From Verrucomicrobiia bacterium (GTDB lineage Bacteria; Verrucomicrobiota; Verrucomicrobiia; Limisphaerales; Fontisphaeraceae): 64,000 bases of DNA. Each line of letters starts with the position of its first letter. The first letter of the stretch is position 1. Below are positions 8,256 to 20,200 of the stretch, in pieces. The DNA lies in assembly GCA_026414565.1 (NCBI GenBank), contig JAOAIT010000053.1:62001-126000 (forward strand). Reading direction: 5' to 3'. A model generated the notes under the pieces. The model had not been told where the DNA came from, did no database searches, and saw only the letters and a list, made by a program, of their open reading frames with translations. Made by a program: the position numbers and the translations under genes.

Positions 8256-11200
8256 ATGTATGGTAATGCCCATCGCCAACATTCAAACGTGATTCCCATG
8301 AATGCTCGGCCAGAGCCTGGAGTGGAATCCGGTCGTATTAGGCCAATCGAGGTCAAGTACTGGATAATTTTTGTCTTGTTTGCCCTTTTACTGGGTTTGG
8401 CCGGACCGCCTTCCCACCAAAATGGGCCATTGGACACAGATGGGGATGGCCTGTCCGATGCCGATGAAATCAACCTTTACGGCACCAACCCCAATCTGGC
8501 GGATACCGACGGCGACGGGGCCGGGGACGGCGATGAAATCAAGGCCTCCACGAATCCGCTGGATCCGCGCAGTGTGTTCAGACTGGTCGCGCCGCCGCAA
8601 CGCACGCCCGAAGGCCATTGGCGGCTGACGTGGAATACTGTTAGCAATCAAATTTATCACCTGCAACGCGCCTGGGATGACAATCCGTCCGCCACCAACT
8701 GGCTGACCATTGCCTCCCTGACCAGCACTGGTGCGACCGCCAGTTTTGTGGATACCGTGAACCAGCCTCGCCGGTTTTATCGTGTGATGCTCAATCCGGT
8801 GGCACAAACCAATTTGATTGGCTCGGGCACCTATCAATTCCTGCCGCTGGACGCCAATCAACAGCCCATGGAGGGCAGGCAGATCAGCATTCAACCGGAC
8901 GGCACGATTCCGCCTTTTGAACTGCGTTTGTTGGGGCTGGTTGCCGGGGGGACGGATCACGGTTTTTATTTGCGTTTCCCCCAGGGTGGGCGGCTGGTCA
9001 GCGGACTGGCACAGACCTTACAGTTCAATACCGTGGTGGCGGCTTTCGGGCCGGATTCTGCTTATCAACTGGCGTACCCATTAGCCGTTACCAATGGGCC
9101 TTTGCGCAGCCTGCCAGTGGGTGAGGTGGATGTTTCCGTGCTGGTCACTTTGTTTGGCCTGCCGGAGACCAATGGCCTGGACGTGGTGCTGTTCCAGCGG
9201 TTTCCCCTGAAGATTTTGCGGGGCGTCTTTCGGGATGACGGACTGCACAACGCCGTGGTGGCATTGGAGGGACTGCAGTTGCCGTTGCCTGGTCTCAATC
9301 TGGCTTATCCGGGATTCAAGCTGGATATGTCGCCCAAGACGGGTTTACGTCTGGCGGTTGCTGGCAATTTCAAGCTGCCGGTCAACGCGGGTTACGTGCC
9401 GCAGGTAACGGTGCCCGCCAGCCGTCCGCTTTGGCTCGATCTCAAACCCAGCGGCGACCTGCGGCTGGGCGGACGCGCCGAGGTGGCATTTCCCCAAGGC
9501 CCGAAATTCATGGTGGATGTTGCGTTGGACGATCCCCACTACCACCTGTCCATGAGCGCGGGCAATTTGCATGCTGCGCTGTTGGGATCGCTGGCGGATC
9601 TGCTGCCCGCCGCGCCGGCGGGGCCGGCGTCCACTGATGCCGCCACCCTCAATGAGGCGCGCCGCCGGCTGGGGTGCTTTCAACAGGCCATCGGCCAGTT
9701 CAGCGCGGCTACGGTGGGCGTCGCGCCGCCGGGAGTGGACACGCGCCCCGACGCGCCCGATGAGGCTTTCGCCACGGCCGGCAGTGTGTTGCGCGCCTGG
9801 GGCTTCATGGGGGGGTGCGCTCAGAATCTCTCCGGCGCCGGACTCTCCACTGCGCTGACGCATGCAGCGCAACAGGCCGCGGCCCAGCGCGACTTGAAGG
9901 CAACGGTGGAGCAACACGGCGCGTTGATGCGGCTCAAAGCCGCCCAGGTCGCCGGCGGACTGCAACTGGACACGGCCCAGCAGCAGGAGTTGGACGCTGC
10001 GTTGGCGCAGGCTGCGGCCGCCGTCGCGGCGCGGGCGCGGGCAGGCGATGCAGTGGTTTCGTTGGATAACATGCTCATGGTCATGCAAGGCCTGGTGGAG
10101 ATGGAGCAGTCCCGCCAGGCCGCAGGTTTGGCGCCGAACCCGCAACTGCAGGTTGCCATGCAAGAGTTGCTGGGGCGTTTTGCGCTTTTCCACACCGCCC
10201 GTCTGGGAGTGTCCAACGGGGTGTTCTCGCCAGTGTCGGTGCCAATCCAAGCCCTGAACCGTTTTGCCGCCATGGAAGAACTGCGTTTATGGGTCAGCAC
10301 ACTGGCGCTGGCACAATCGCTGGGCCTCGACAGTCAAATCACCGCGCCAGTGAATGAGGCGATGGGCCAGTTGGGATTGCGTGTGTGGGCACTGCTGGAG
10401 GCCGCGCTCGCAGAAGCCGAGGCACGGGGCGATTACGCCGCGTTTACTGATGCGCTGGAGGATGCGCTTGAGTTTATCGCGCTCCAGCAAACAGGCATCT
10501 TCCCGGACCACCCCGCACTGGCGGGACTGCCTACCGCCGCCACACTCAACAGTTTCCCGGCACGACTGGAGACTGTGCTGGTGGCGGACATGAGCCGCCC
10601 GCCGCTGGAGCGGAGTTTGGGCAACTTGAAGCGCGACATGGCGCGGCTGACGGCGATTCTCCGGCAACTCCCGGCGGGTTTCACTTACTCACCCGCGCCC
10701 ATCCAACGGGCCCACGAGCGCTTGGACGCCAAAATTACGGCGAGCTTTAACCTTCTCAGCCTCTTGTCATTGGATGACTTGCAAGTGCTGCTGGAGGCAG
10801 GCATTGCCCTGGAGGAATACCGCGCGCGCTTCAACCTGACGGCCACGGTGCCCTGGGAAAGCACCCGGTTGCCGGAGTTGGTGGCGCGCTTGGGTGCCAA
10901 GGCAGCGCAGAGCAACGCCTGGCACGGGCTGGACAAGGCCATGGGCACTTTGCTGGCCGAGTCCGATCGCCTGGCCGCCAACAATCAGCTCATCAGCCGC
11001 CGGGTGTACTTGCAGCAGGCCGCCGCCCTGGCTGCGACGGCGCGCACGGTGGCGGTGGCTTTGTGGCAGCAGGAGAAATCGCGGCGGCAGACCAATCCTT
11101 TGATGTACGTGGCGGACATGCTGTTGCCCGGGGATATTTACGTGGACCGCGTGGCAGGATCAGTGCGCTATCATCGGCATGACAAATACCTCGAGGGCGC

Positions 11201-14200
11201 GTTCAGCGGACAGTTGCGCCTGCCCAAATATGACCTTTCGTTGACCGTGCAAAATGCTTCGCTCAACACCAGTGGCGCGTTTGATTTGAACCTGCACGGG
11301 CAGGTGGGGATTGGGGCGGGAGCAAATGCCTTCGGCACGATCTCCATATTACCGCGTCGCCCGCTGCATCTGGCGTTGACGGAAGACCGGCATTTGACCC
11401 TGGCGGGCAGCGGGCGGGTGGCATTGCGCAATGGCATGGCGTTTGAGGCCTTTCTCACGCTGGATGATCCCACGTACGAGTTTGGCTTGAGCGCCAGCGG
11501 TCTGCGGTTTGATTTGGCCACGAACATCATGGGATACATCCCCGTGATTGACCGTGCACGCCTGGCGCAACTGGGGCCGGAGGTGCGGCTGGCGCTCAAT
11601 CGCTACCAGGCCAGTCTCAGCGCTGCGGCGGAGGGGTTGTCCAGTCTTGCCGACCCGCCGGAATTCGCGCCCATGGGCACGCCGCCGGATTATAGCGAAA
11701 GTGTGTTCACCGTTTCCACCGATCCGTTGAACGCCGCGGCCAGTGGGGTGCTGATCGTGCTCGTGGCGCCGGCGGCGTTGGGGTACGTGGCGGCGGATGC
11801 GACGGTCACGCAAATCCGTGAGGCCACCACGCCGGTGGTGCAGGCACTGGTGCGCGATTTACAGAAAGCCCTCGTCAAGGCCGCGCAGGACTGCGACCGG
11901 GCGCGCGCGGAACTGGCCGGCGCCGCCGCGAACCAGCGGGCCGAAGCTCGTCGCACGCTCATCCGGGCCGCGCGTGAAACTGGCGAGGCACTGGTGCGCG
12001 TGGCCGAGGCGGGGGAGAAAGCGCGCGAGCGACAACAAGCCGGCGCACTTGGCACGGAGGGCACCAACCCGGCGCAGACACCGGAGGCTCAAGCAGCCCG
12101 CACCGCGCAGCGCCAGGCCTTGGAGGCGGCGGCGGCGGAACCTGTCATCACTGTGAACCCGGACACGGAAATTGCGCTGCTTTCCGGCATGGTGGACTAC
12201 CTGGCCACGGAGCAGGCTGTGGGCGGCAATCCTGGGGAGGTGGACGTGGCCATGCGCAACTACATAACCAACGTGCGCACCAAGATGTTCGCCGAACACG
12301 GCATGGATGCCCAGGGAGTGGTGACGAACGCGGCGTTGTTCAATCAACTGACCGATGAGCAACTGGAAAAGCTGCTCTCGGGCACCAGCAAGTTTGCGCA
12401 AGTTGGGTTGATGGCCAATGACCCCACGGCGTTGAATGTGATGCAGCAGGTGGCCCGCACCACGTTGGTGCGGCGGATGATGTTGAACAGTGACGCACTG
12501 AAAAAGGCCCGGCAGGCCCGCTACACCACGCCGTTTTCCGGGGGGCAGGATGTGGACGGCCTGCGCCAGGAGGCCGAGTGGCCCATCCTGAGCAAGTCCG
12601 CCACGCTCCTTGCCGAGATGCAGCTTTTGGGTGTGGATGATGCACCAATGCCGGCGGGTTACGACGGCACCCCTGGGGCCACCACCGCTGTTGCGGAGTT
12701 TCCGCGCCTATTGCAGGGCCTGAATGACAATACGGGCAAGCGAGCGGCTTACCTGACTCCCGAATCTCCGCAGGCGGACCGTAATTACATGTTGGCCGTG
12801 CGCCAGCGCAACATGGAGGAGCGGCTGCGGCAGTTGCGCGCGGCTGAGCAGGCCGCGCTGCTCAAGCAGGCCAAGACCAATGCCAATGTGCCGCCCGGTG
12901 TCCTGTCCGCGTGGCAAAGCAGCCTTAACACTGCCGCCAACCGCATGTTTGAGGATGTGCGCGCCTGGGCCAATGCCTCGCCCGTGCTGCAATTTCCGCT
13001 GAAATCCGCCCTGCGGCTGGGCCGCGAGCTGGCCGGTCTGGGCCGGTTGTTGGAGGAGACCGGCGAGCCTGCCGGAGCGGGCTTGCGGGGGCTGGCCCGT
13101 CAGCAGCAGGGTGGCGCGCCGCATCAGCTCAACGCCAATCGTGCCCAATTGGAGGCGTTTCGCCTGGAAATCTTCCCCAAGTACACCGCGCGCGTCACGG
13201 CGCTGGCCGACGCGCAAAAGGCGTGGTGGATATTGGCCCGGGTGAATGAGGTGCTGCTCGACGGCGTGGCGGGCAAGGCAGTGAACGACTTGAGTCTGTT
13301 GGAGCAGGCGGGGTATGCGGCCTCGGAAAGCACGCTGGGTATGGGGGGCGAGGTGCTTGTGGCGTTGCGGGAAAATGTGCGTTTGTTGAACCGGCCGTTG
13401 GAGCTGCGCCTGCCCGGGGATGTCGTGGTGGAGCGAGTCTCCGGTTCGGTCTATTACCGGCGCGACACGGGCTACCTGCGCGGCACGTTTGGCGGGCGGC
13501 TGGAGTTTCCCGATTTGCAAAACGCCTTTTTCGAGATTTCGCACGCCTCGCTGGACAATCAGTTAAACTTTTCCATCGCCGCCGCCACCGCCGGCCCGTT
13601 GCCGTTTGCGGGCGCGCGTGTGCGGGCCTCCATTCAGGCGACCGGCGCGGTGGGGCGGGCCTTGTCCCTCACCGGCACCGGCACGCTCACCTTGACCAAC
13701 GGCCCTGACTTTAATGTGGCGGTGGGCTTCAATTCCGAAACCCGCACCCTCTCCTTCGATACTTCGGCCACCGAGCTGCAATGGTGGCGGCTGACGGACA
13801 AGTTGGTGCTGTTTGACGCCGGTTTTGGGTTTACGGTGCGGCCCAGCGCGCAGTACGGCCAGTTGCGCGCCACCGGTTCGGCGGGCTTTTTTGCCCGAAC
13901 CGCCCTGGCCACCAACCGGCCGCCGCATGGCACCAACTTTTATTTGTTTGCGGAGCACGTTACCGCCAGCGCCGACTTCCAACCCGGCCAGATTGAGCTG
14001 ACGTTCAGCAACGGCACCCTGCGGCTGCCGGAATTCTTCAGCGCAGGATTGTGTCCCAACGTGCCCGCCCACGCCGGGCCGTCCGTGGAGCTGAATCCAC
14101 AGAATCCCATTCGTGTCACCTTCCTGCCCGAAGGCGCGGGCGGCGAGCCGGAATTGCGCTTCACTGGCGAGTTGGACTTCTACAACCTGGGGGTGCGCGT

Positions 14201-17200
14201 GCCGGATCTGCCCGGCCTGGCGGCCGAGCTGTGCAGTGCGCGGATGCTGTTTAGCAGCAGCGAGCTGCCGTGGTTCACCAACCTCAATGGCACGGTGCAG
14301 ATTCCTCTGCCGCGCGGGCAGACCTCCCGCGTGGACATCCTTAATGGCGCGTGGCGGTTGGACGGCTTCCCCAGCGGCAAAATCCGCCTGGCTACTGACG
14401 TGACGCTGCTGGACCTGGGCGGCACGGTGGTCAAACTGCTGGGGGCGGGCAGCGCGATATGTCCTGAAGGCAACGCTTTCACTGCATTTCCCGCCGCGCC
14501 GGGCACGCTGCCGCGCATCCGGTTGGATGGGGCGGTGGAGGTCACCCTGCCGGCGAACGTTTTGACCAGTGTAACCGGAGATGTGGCGCGGGCCACCGCT
14601 TGCGGCGCGCTGGATTGGGACTTGCGGGAGTTGCCGCAGTTGACGTTGGAGACCGTAGCCTTCGCGGGCAATTTTCACCTGGGCGGCGGCAATGGCCTGG
14701 TGCTGACCAATGGCAGTCTCACCTTGCGCAACCTGCACCGTTTGTTTGATGACCGCGCCAACCCTTCGGATCCGTTCTCCATTGAAATCGGCGGCACCAT
14801 CCTCGTGCCCAATGGGCCGGGGTTTGGCTTGCGGGACACCAAGTTTGTGTTCAATCATGCCAATCCCCAGTTCCCCGGTCAGCCACAGTTCATTCCCGGC
14901 ACCATGATATATGATCAGCACCAATGGGAGCTGGCCAACCTGATTCCGTTTCAAGTGCGCCACGCCGAGCTGACCTTCCGCAGGGGGGATCTGCCCCTTG
15001 AAGCGCTGCTGCACCCCACCAATATTATCGTGACCATCAGCGCGCGCCTGGCCATTCCGCCGGATGGGCCTGTATTCCAGGGCGAAGTGAATGACCTCAA
15101 GGTGACATATGAGCCGGACGGCACGCCCATCTTTGGCCTGCAATCGGTCCGGCTTTCCCTTGATCCCGGCCTTGCCCTTACACCCATTTCCGATGTGAAA
15201 GGGGACATTTTCATCGGCGCACTGGATCAGAATCCGCCGAACCCATTTTTTGCCGGGCGGGTCGGTGGCACTTATCAGACTTATAAATTAACCATGCTGC
15301 TGGCCTTTACACTGACCGGGCCGGTGGGCTTCTGCATTGATGTCAATTTTGGCGCGGCGGGTGTCCCGCTGGGGCAGACCGGTTTTCTCTGGACCGGGGC
15401 CAATGGCGGTTATCATTTCCTCAACGAGTTTGGCGATCCCTGTGAATTTACCGCCTATATGGATGCCGAGACCGGGCGGCCCAAGTCCGCTCCCGCGCCG
15501 CATCTGCCGCCGGTGCCCGCACCCAAGATGAACTGGTCGGCATTTCGCAATTTTCTGGAGCGCGCGCGGCAACAGGCGGAGCTGTTTGCGCAAAGCGTGC
15601 CCGGTGGCGGCAATCTCGTACGCACCGCCCTGGTGCCCGGCGGGACCGCGCCAGGCGTCAGCGGGCCGGTCAACGAGTTCAACATACCTTGCCCCGATGA
15701 TTGCCCGCCGCCGACAGTGAACATTCTCTGTATGCCCCACCCCAATCAGGAGAAATTCCCCGGTAAAATCATTCTGAAGTTCACTTCGATTGACGAGCCG
15801 ACCCTCAACAACGTCTTCGGGATTACCCAGCAGCGCATTCAAGACTTGAAAAACCAGGGGGTCAGCCTGGCTTCCAATCTGGCCAATGGCATCCGGTTGA
15901 AAGTGGCGGAGACGTTGCCCAGCGCGGATCCGGGCATTGTCGGGGTTGATGCCGCCCGGCGGCTCAACCAATTCCGGGAGGAATCGTTGAATCTGGTGGA
16001 GCAGAGTTTCCGCGAGGCATTTGCTGCGGCCATCAACGAACAGCAGGGGGCGGAGCTGATTTACACCGTCATCCGTGACGTGGTGGAGGCCGGCCTGCCC
16101 TGCCCGGATGTCACGTTCAAGGTGGGCGGCACCTTCAGTTATGCCGGCATTTCCGCGTTTGCCAACGTCACCGGCGAAGGCACTGTGGGCACCACCGGCT
16201 CGGGCGGCGTGGGTGGCAAGCTGAATGTGTTGGGGGTGCCGATGGCGCGCGCCAAACTCTTTGTCTCCGCCACCGATGCGCGTGGGCTGCCCAATCCCTC
16301 GGTCTGCGGGGATGTCAACGTGTCCCTCGGCCCGCTGGAGCTGGGCACCTTGCGCGCGGAATTGCGCTGCGACGGCTGCGTTTCGGAAATGCTAGCGGCG
16401 TTTGGCAACTTTGTGCTTGGCCTCAGCCGTGCCACGCTGGATCACCTATTACACAAAGTTGCCCCCCAATATGTGGGTTACGCCGCTACGGCCCTGCCGG
16501 CGCTGTTGAACGATCAGCAAAAGATTGCGCTGCTGGGGGAGATGATTCAATTGCCGCCCGAGCTCGCCCCGCCCGGCTTGAAACAAATGTTCATTAACGC
16601 TTTAGGGGAAGGCCTGGATCGCCTTAATCCCGAGCTGCGCCTCTGCGGGCAGGTGCAGCCGAAAATATTTGGAATCCCGCTGGGCTATAATTTGGGCGGG
16701 GCGGCCGCGTATGCCAACAAGACCAACATCATCGCCGTGGGCAGCGGTTCACCGGCGGCGATGATGGCGGAAGTGCTGGGGCGCACCTATGTCCTTATAT
16801 TGCCGGCTTATGCGCTGATGTTTTTCTCCATTTTTTCCAATGAGGAAATGATGTTTTCTTACAGTGTAAGCTGGCCGAATGCCAGCGATATGCTGTTGGC
16901 GGGCCTGGAGGGTCGTCTGCGCAGCCCGGAGGCCATCACCCGCTACCTCGATGAGTCTTTCGATTACGTCACCGAAAACGCGGTGTATTCGTTCAGCTAT
17001 GCTCTAAGTCCCATGGGACTAAAATCCTTCGATGCCCAGGCGCGCGTCATCATGCCCAACCTTACGGCGCATCCGGCCTATACGGGCACGTGGGTGCGAC
17101 CCGAGAACCGGCAGCCGCCGCTGCCGTCCCGCCTGGAGCTGCTGCTCTCCGCCCTCACCAATCATCTGCCGGGCACCACGGCTGGATTGATTGCCGATCC

Positions 17201-20200
17201 AAACTGGAAGGGGCGGCCCGAGGACCTGTTTCTGGCTTTTCCGGAAGGCTCCCCCCAGCGCGCCCAAGTCACCGGGCGCAGTTTTGCCAATGATTACTTC
17301 CCGCACGGCGGCATCCTGGGCGGGGCTTATTTGGGGGTGCCGCGGGCGCTCTATGAGGCGCCGCCGGAGGAGCTGCGCACCGCGATGAATCCCAACGCGC
17401 CACCGCTGGATCGCCTGCTTTCCGCCATCACCTATGTGCAGCAATACATCCTGGCCATGCAGCCGGCGGGTGCTCTGGGCTTTTATCTGCCGGCGCCCAA
17501 TCCGCCCAGCTTGACAGATACCAATGGCCGTCCGCTTTCGAAGCGCGCCCTGTTGGAGTCCATCAACCGCTTTAATTTCCGCGGCATCAATCCCGGCCCG
17601 CCATATCCAGTGGAGGAAGTGTTTGTGACGGGTTATTTGGAGGGCAAACTGCTGGGCGTGCCAATTGGACGGGCGCGGCTGGATGTCATGCCACCCGACT
17701 TCGACCAGGGACGGCCCGCCTATTTTCGCGCCCTGGCGCAGGTGCCGCCCAACCAATGGCTGAGTGAGTTCACCGACGGCGCCATACTGGAGTTTGAGAT
17801 GACGCAGTGCCCCACCATCAATATTGAACGCAACTTCACCCTGTACCTGGAGCGGCTGCTCAACCAGTTGGGCACCGCCACCAACGAAGCGCAGCTTGAT
17901 GCGACGGCCCAGCAGTTCATGCAGGAAATCGCAGCCAACCTGCCCAAGATCAAATTGGAGGCCACCCTTACCAATTTCCATTTCCCCGCGGCCTGGTCCA
18001 CCCTGCTGCAGGCCGATGGCTCCTTCTCCTTGGGTGCGTACTCGCCGCGATATGATCCCAATTACCAGCCGGCCAATCAATCGCCGGTGGCCAAGGCGCG
18101 GCGCGAAGGCGGGCTGGCATTTCAGGGCCGCGCCCGCTTCAAGGCCGGGCCGGTCACGCTGGTGGACATTGCCAACGCCGAGTTCTCCGTCTTGCCCAAG
18201 GCCAGCAGCCTGCCGGCGGTCAGCGCGCAGTTGAGCGCGCCCGTCATGCCGTATGAGCTGCTCACTTTCCGCAACGTGTTGATTGACTTCTCCACCGAAC
18301 CCGCCCCGCGTTTCAGTGCTATAGGCGATCTGGAGGTGTTTAATATCGGCAGCTTCCGATGCCTGCCCAACAGCGGGCCGCTCTTGAGCGGACGCCTGAG
18401 CGTTGCCTTGTCCAACAGCCAGCCGGCCATCAGCGTGTTGATCCATCCTGCACGGCTGGCGCTGCCTTCGCTGACCGGCGACACGCTATTATTGCACGGC
18501 GCCACCCGCCATGATCCCTTCACGTTCAGCACCACCGGGCCGTGGAATGCCACCGTCGAATTGACCAACGATTTGAACTTGTTGAACATGGTGCGGCTGG
18601 GTGCAGGCGGACTGTTGGGCACCGCAACACTCAGCGGCCAGGGCGTGTCCAGCGCCTCCTTCTCCCTACAGTTCGGTCCTTCAGCCTCGCTTACTTTATT
18701 CCCCGGGCGAGAGGGCCTGGAGCGGCAGGTTATGTTGCAGCCGGGCGTTCAAGGCTCGTTGCAGGCGCAGAGCGACGGGACGTTTTTGCTGACGGCCACG
18801 CTGGGCGGCCAGGGGATGGTTATCGGCGGTATATCCGTGCCTGCCGGCGCCACGCTGCAGGCCAGCCAAAACGGCGTGCTGTTCACGTGGTCGGCGGGCG
18901 GCGTGAATGGCTCATTGGGCCTATCCGCTGATGGCACGCCCACCTTCAATGGGGAGGCCGAGCTGCCGCCCTTAAATCTGGGCATCTTCCGGATTAGCGG
19001 GGCGGACGGCGGCAACCTGCGAGGCGCGTTCAATGAGCAAGGGTTTGCGGTCAACTCGGGCGCGAAACTCACCCTGTTGGCCGAGTGGCTGCAGAATCAA
19101 TCGCTCACCCTTCAGAGCTTTACGGCGAGCAACAACGGCGCGGTGGACATCCGTATCACTTCGCCGGGGCAGTCATTGTGGTTGTCGGGGTATCCGTTTG
19201 AGTTGACGGGATTCCATTTTCAACGCAATCCCACCAACGGCGGCGACGGTGTGGCCAGGCTGGCGTTGGAGGGCACCTTGCGCGCCGGGGCCACGTTCCC
19301 GGGACTGCCCACACTGAATTTCACCGGCACTGTTTCCAGCGCCGGGGAAGTTCACATGGGGACGTGGGCGCCTTCAGCCGTGTGGTTTTCATTCCCCACC
19401 CGCAACTTTAGCAGCGCGCTTGATTTCTCTGCCATTCAGCGCGTCGGCCGCCTCCGCGCCTCGTTCAGCCTGGGCAGTGGCGCCGGCTTGTGGGCCTTGT
19501 TTTCCACCAACTGGTTCACCGGGGAATTAAATGCCGATGGCGCTTTTAACTTTGCCGCGACAAATGCCTACACAAGCCTCCAGGGCTTTGGATTCACCAA
19601 CATTCAGTTTCGTTTTTCACGACAGGGATCGGCCCATATACCGCAGGTACGTTTGGAGGGCGATGTGCTTTTGCCCGGTTTCGATGGGTTTCGGCTGGGT
19701 GGTAATATTCAGAGTGACGGCGGCTGGGTCCTGTTTTGGACGCCCCCAATGCCGATGTTCCCGGTGCCGTATCCCGCCTTCAGCGGCAATGTTTCCCTGG
19801 TGTTTAATCAGAATGGCATGTTTGCCGGCGGCACCCTCGAAGTGCCGCCGCTGCCGGCGGTCAACGTCAACGGCAACATCACTAATAATGGCGGATTCCG
19901 TCTCACCGGCACGCTCGGCAGTTTTTCATTGCTGGGTTTTGCGGTTAATGGCGGCACGCTGGCGCTCGACCGTCCCGCGGGGGGCCAGGCCACAGTGACG
20001 CTCACTGGCAGCCAGTTGACCGTGCCCAATCTCGCCGGGACTCATACCGTCAACGGCGGATTCACCAACAACGGCACATTCCGGCTGACCGGCACGGTCA
20101 ACAATCCTTCCTTTGCAGGGCTGCCGGTGCCGGGTTTGAGCGGCGCGTCCACGCTTGAATTCACTCATGAACAATTGTCGCTCAGGGGTAATTTGCGGAC

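Noticed and set aside
13563-15143. Antisense frame of 526 codons inside the giant gene
   Set aside because: Same composition argument; the plus strand is continuous beta-repeat protein.
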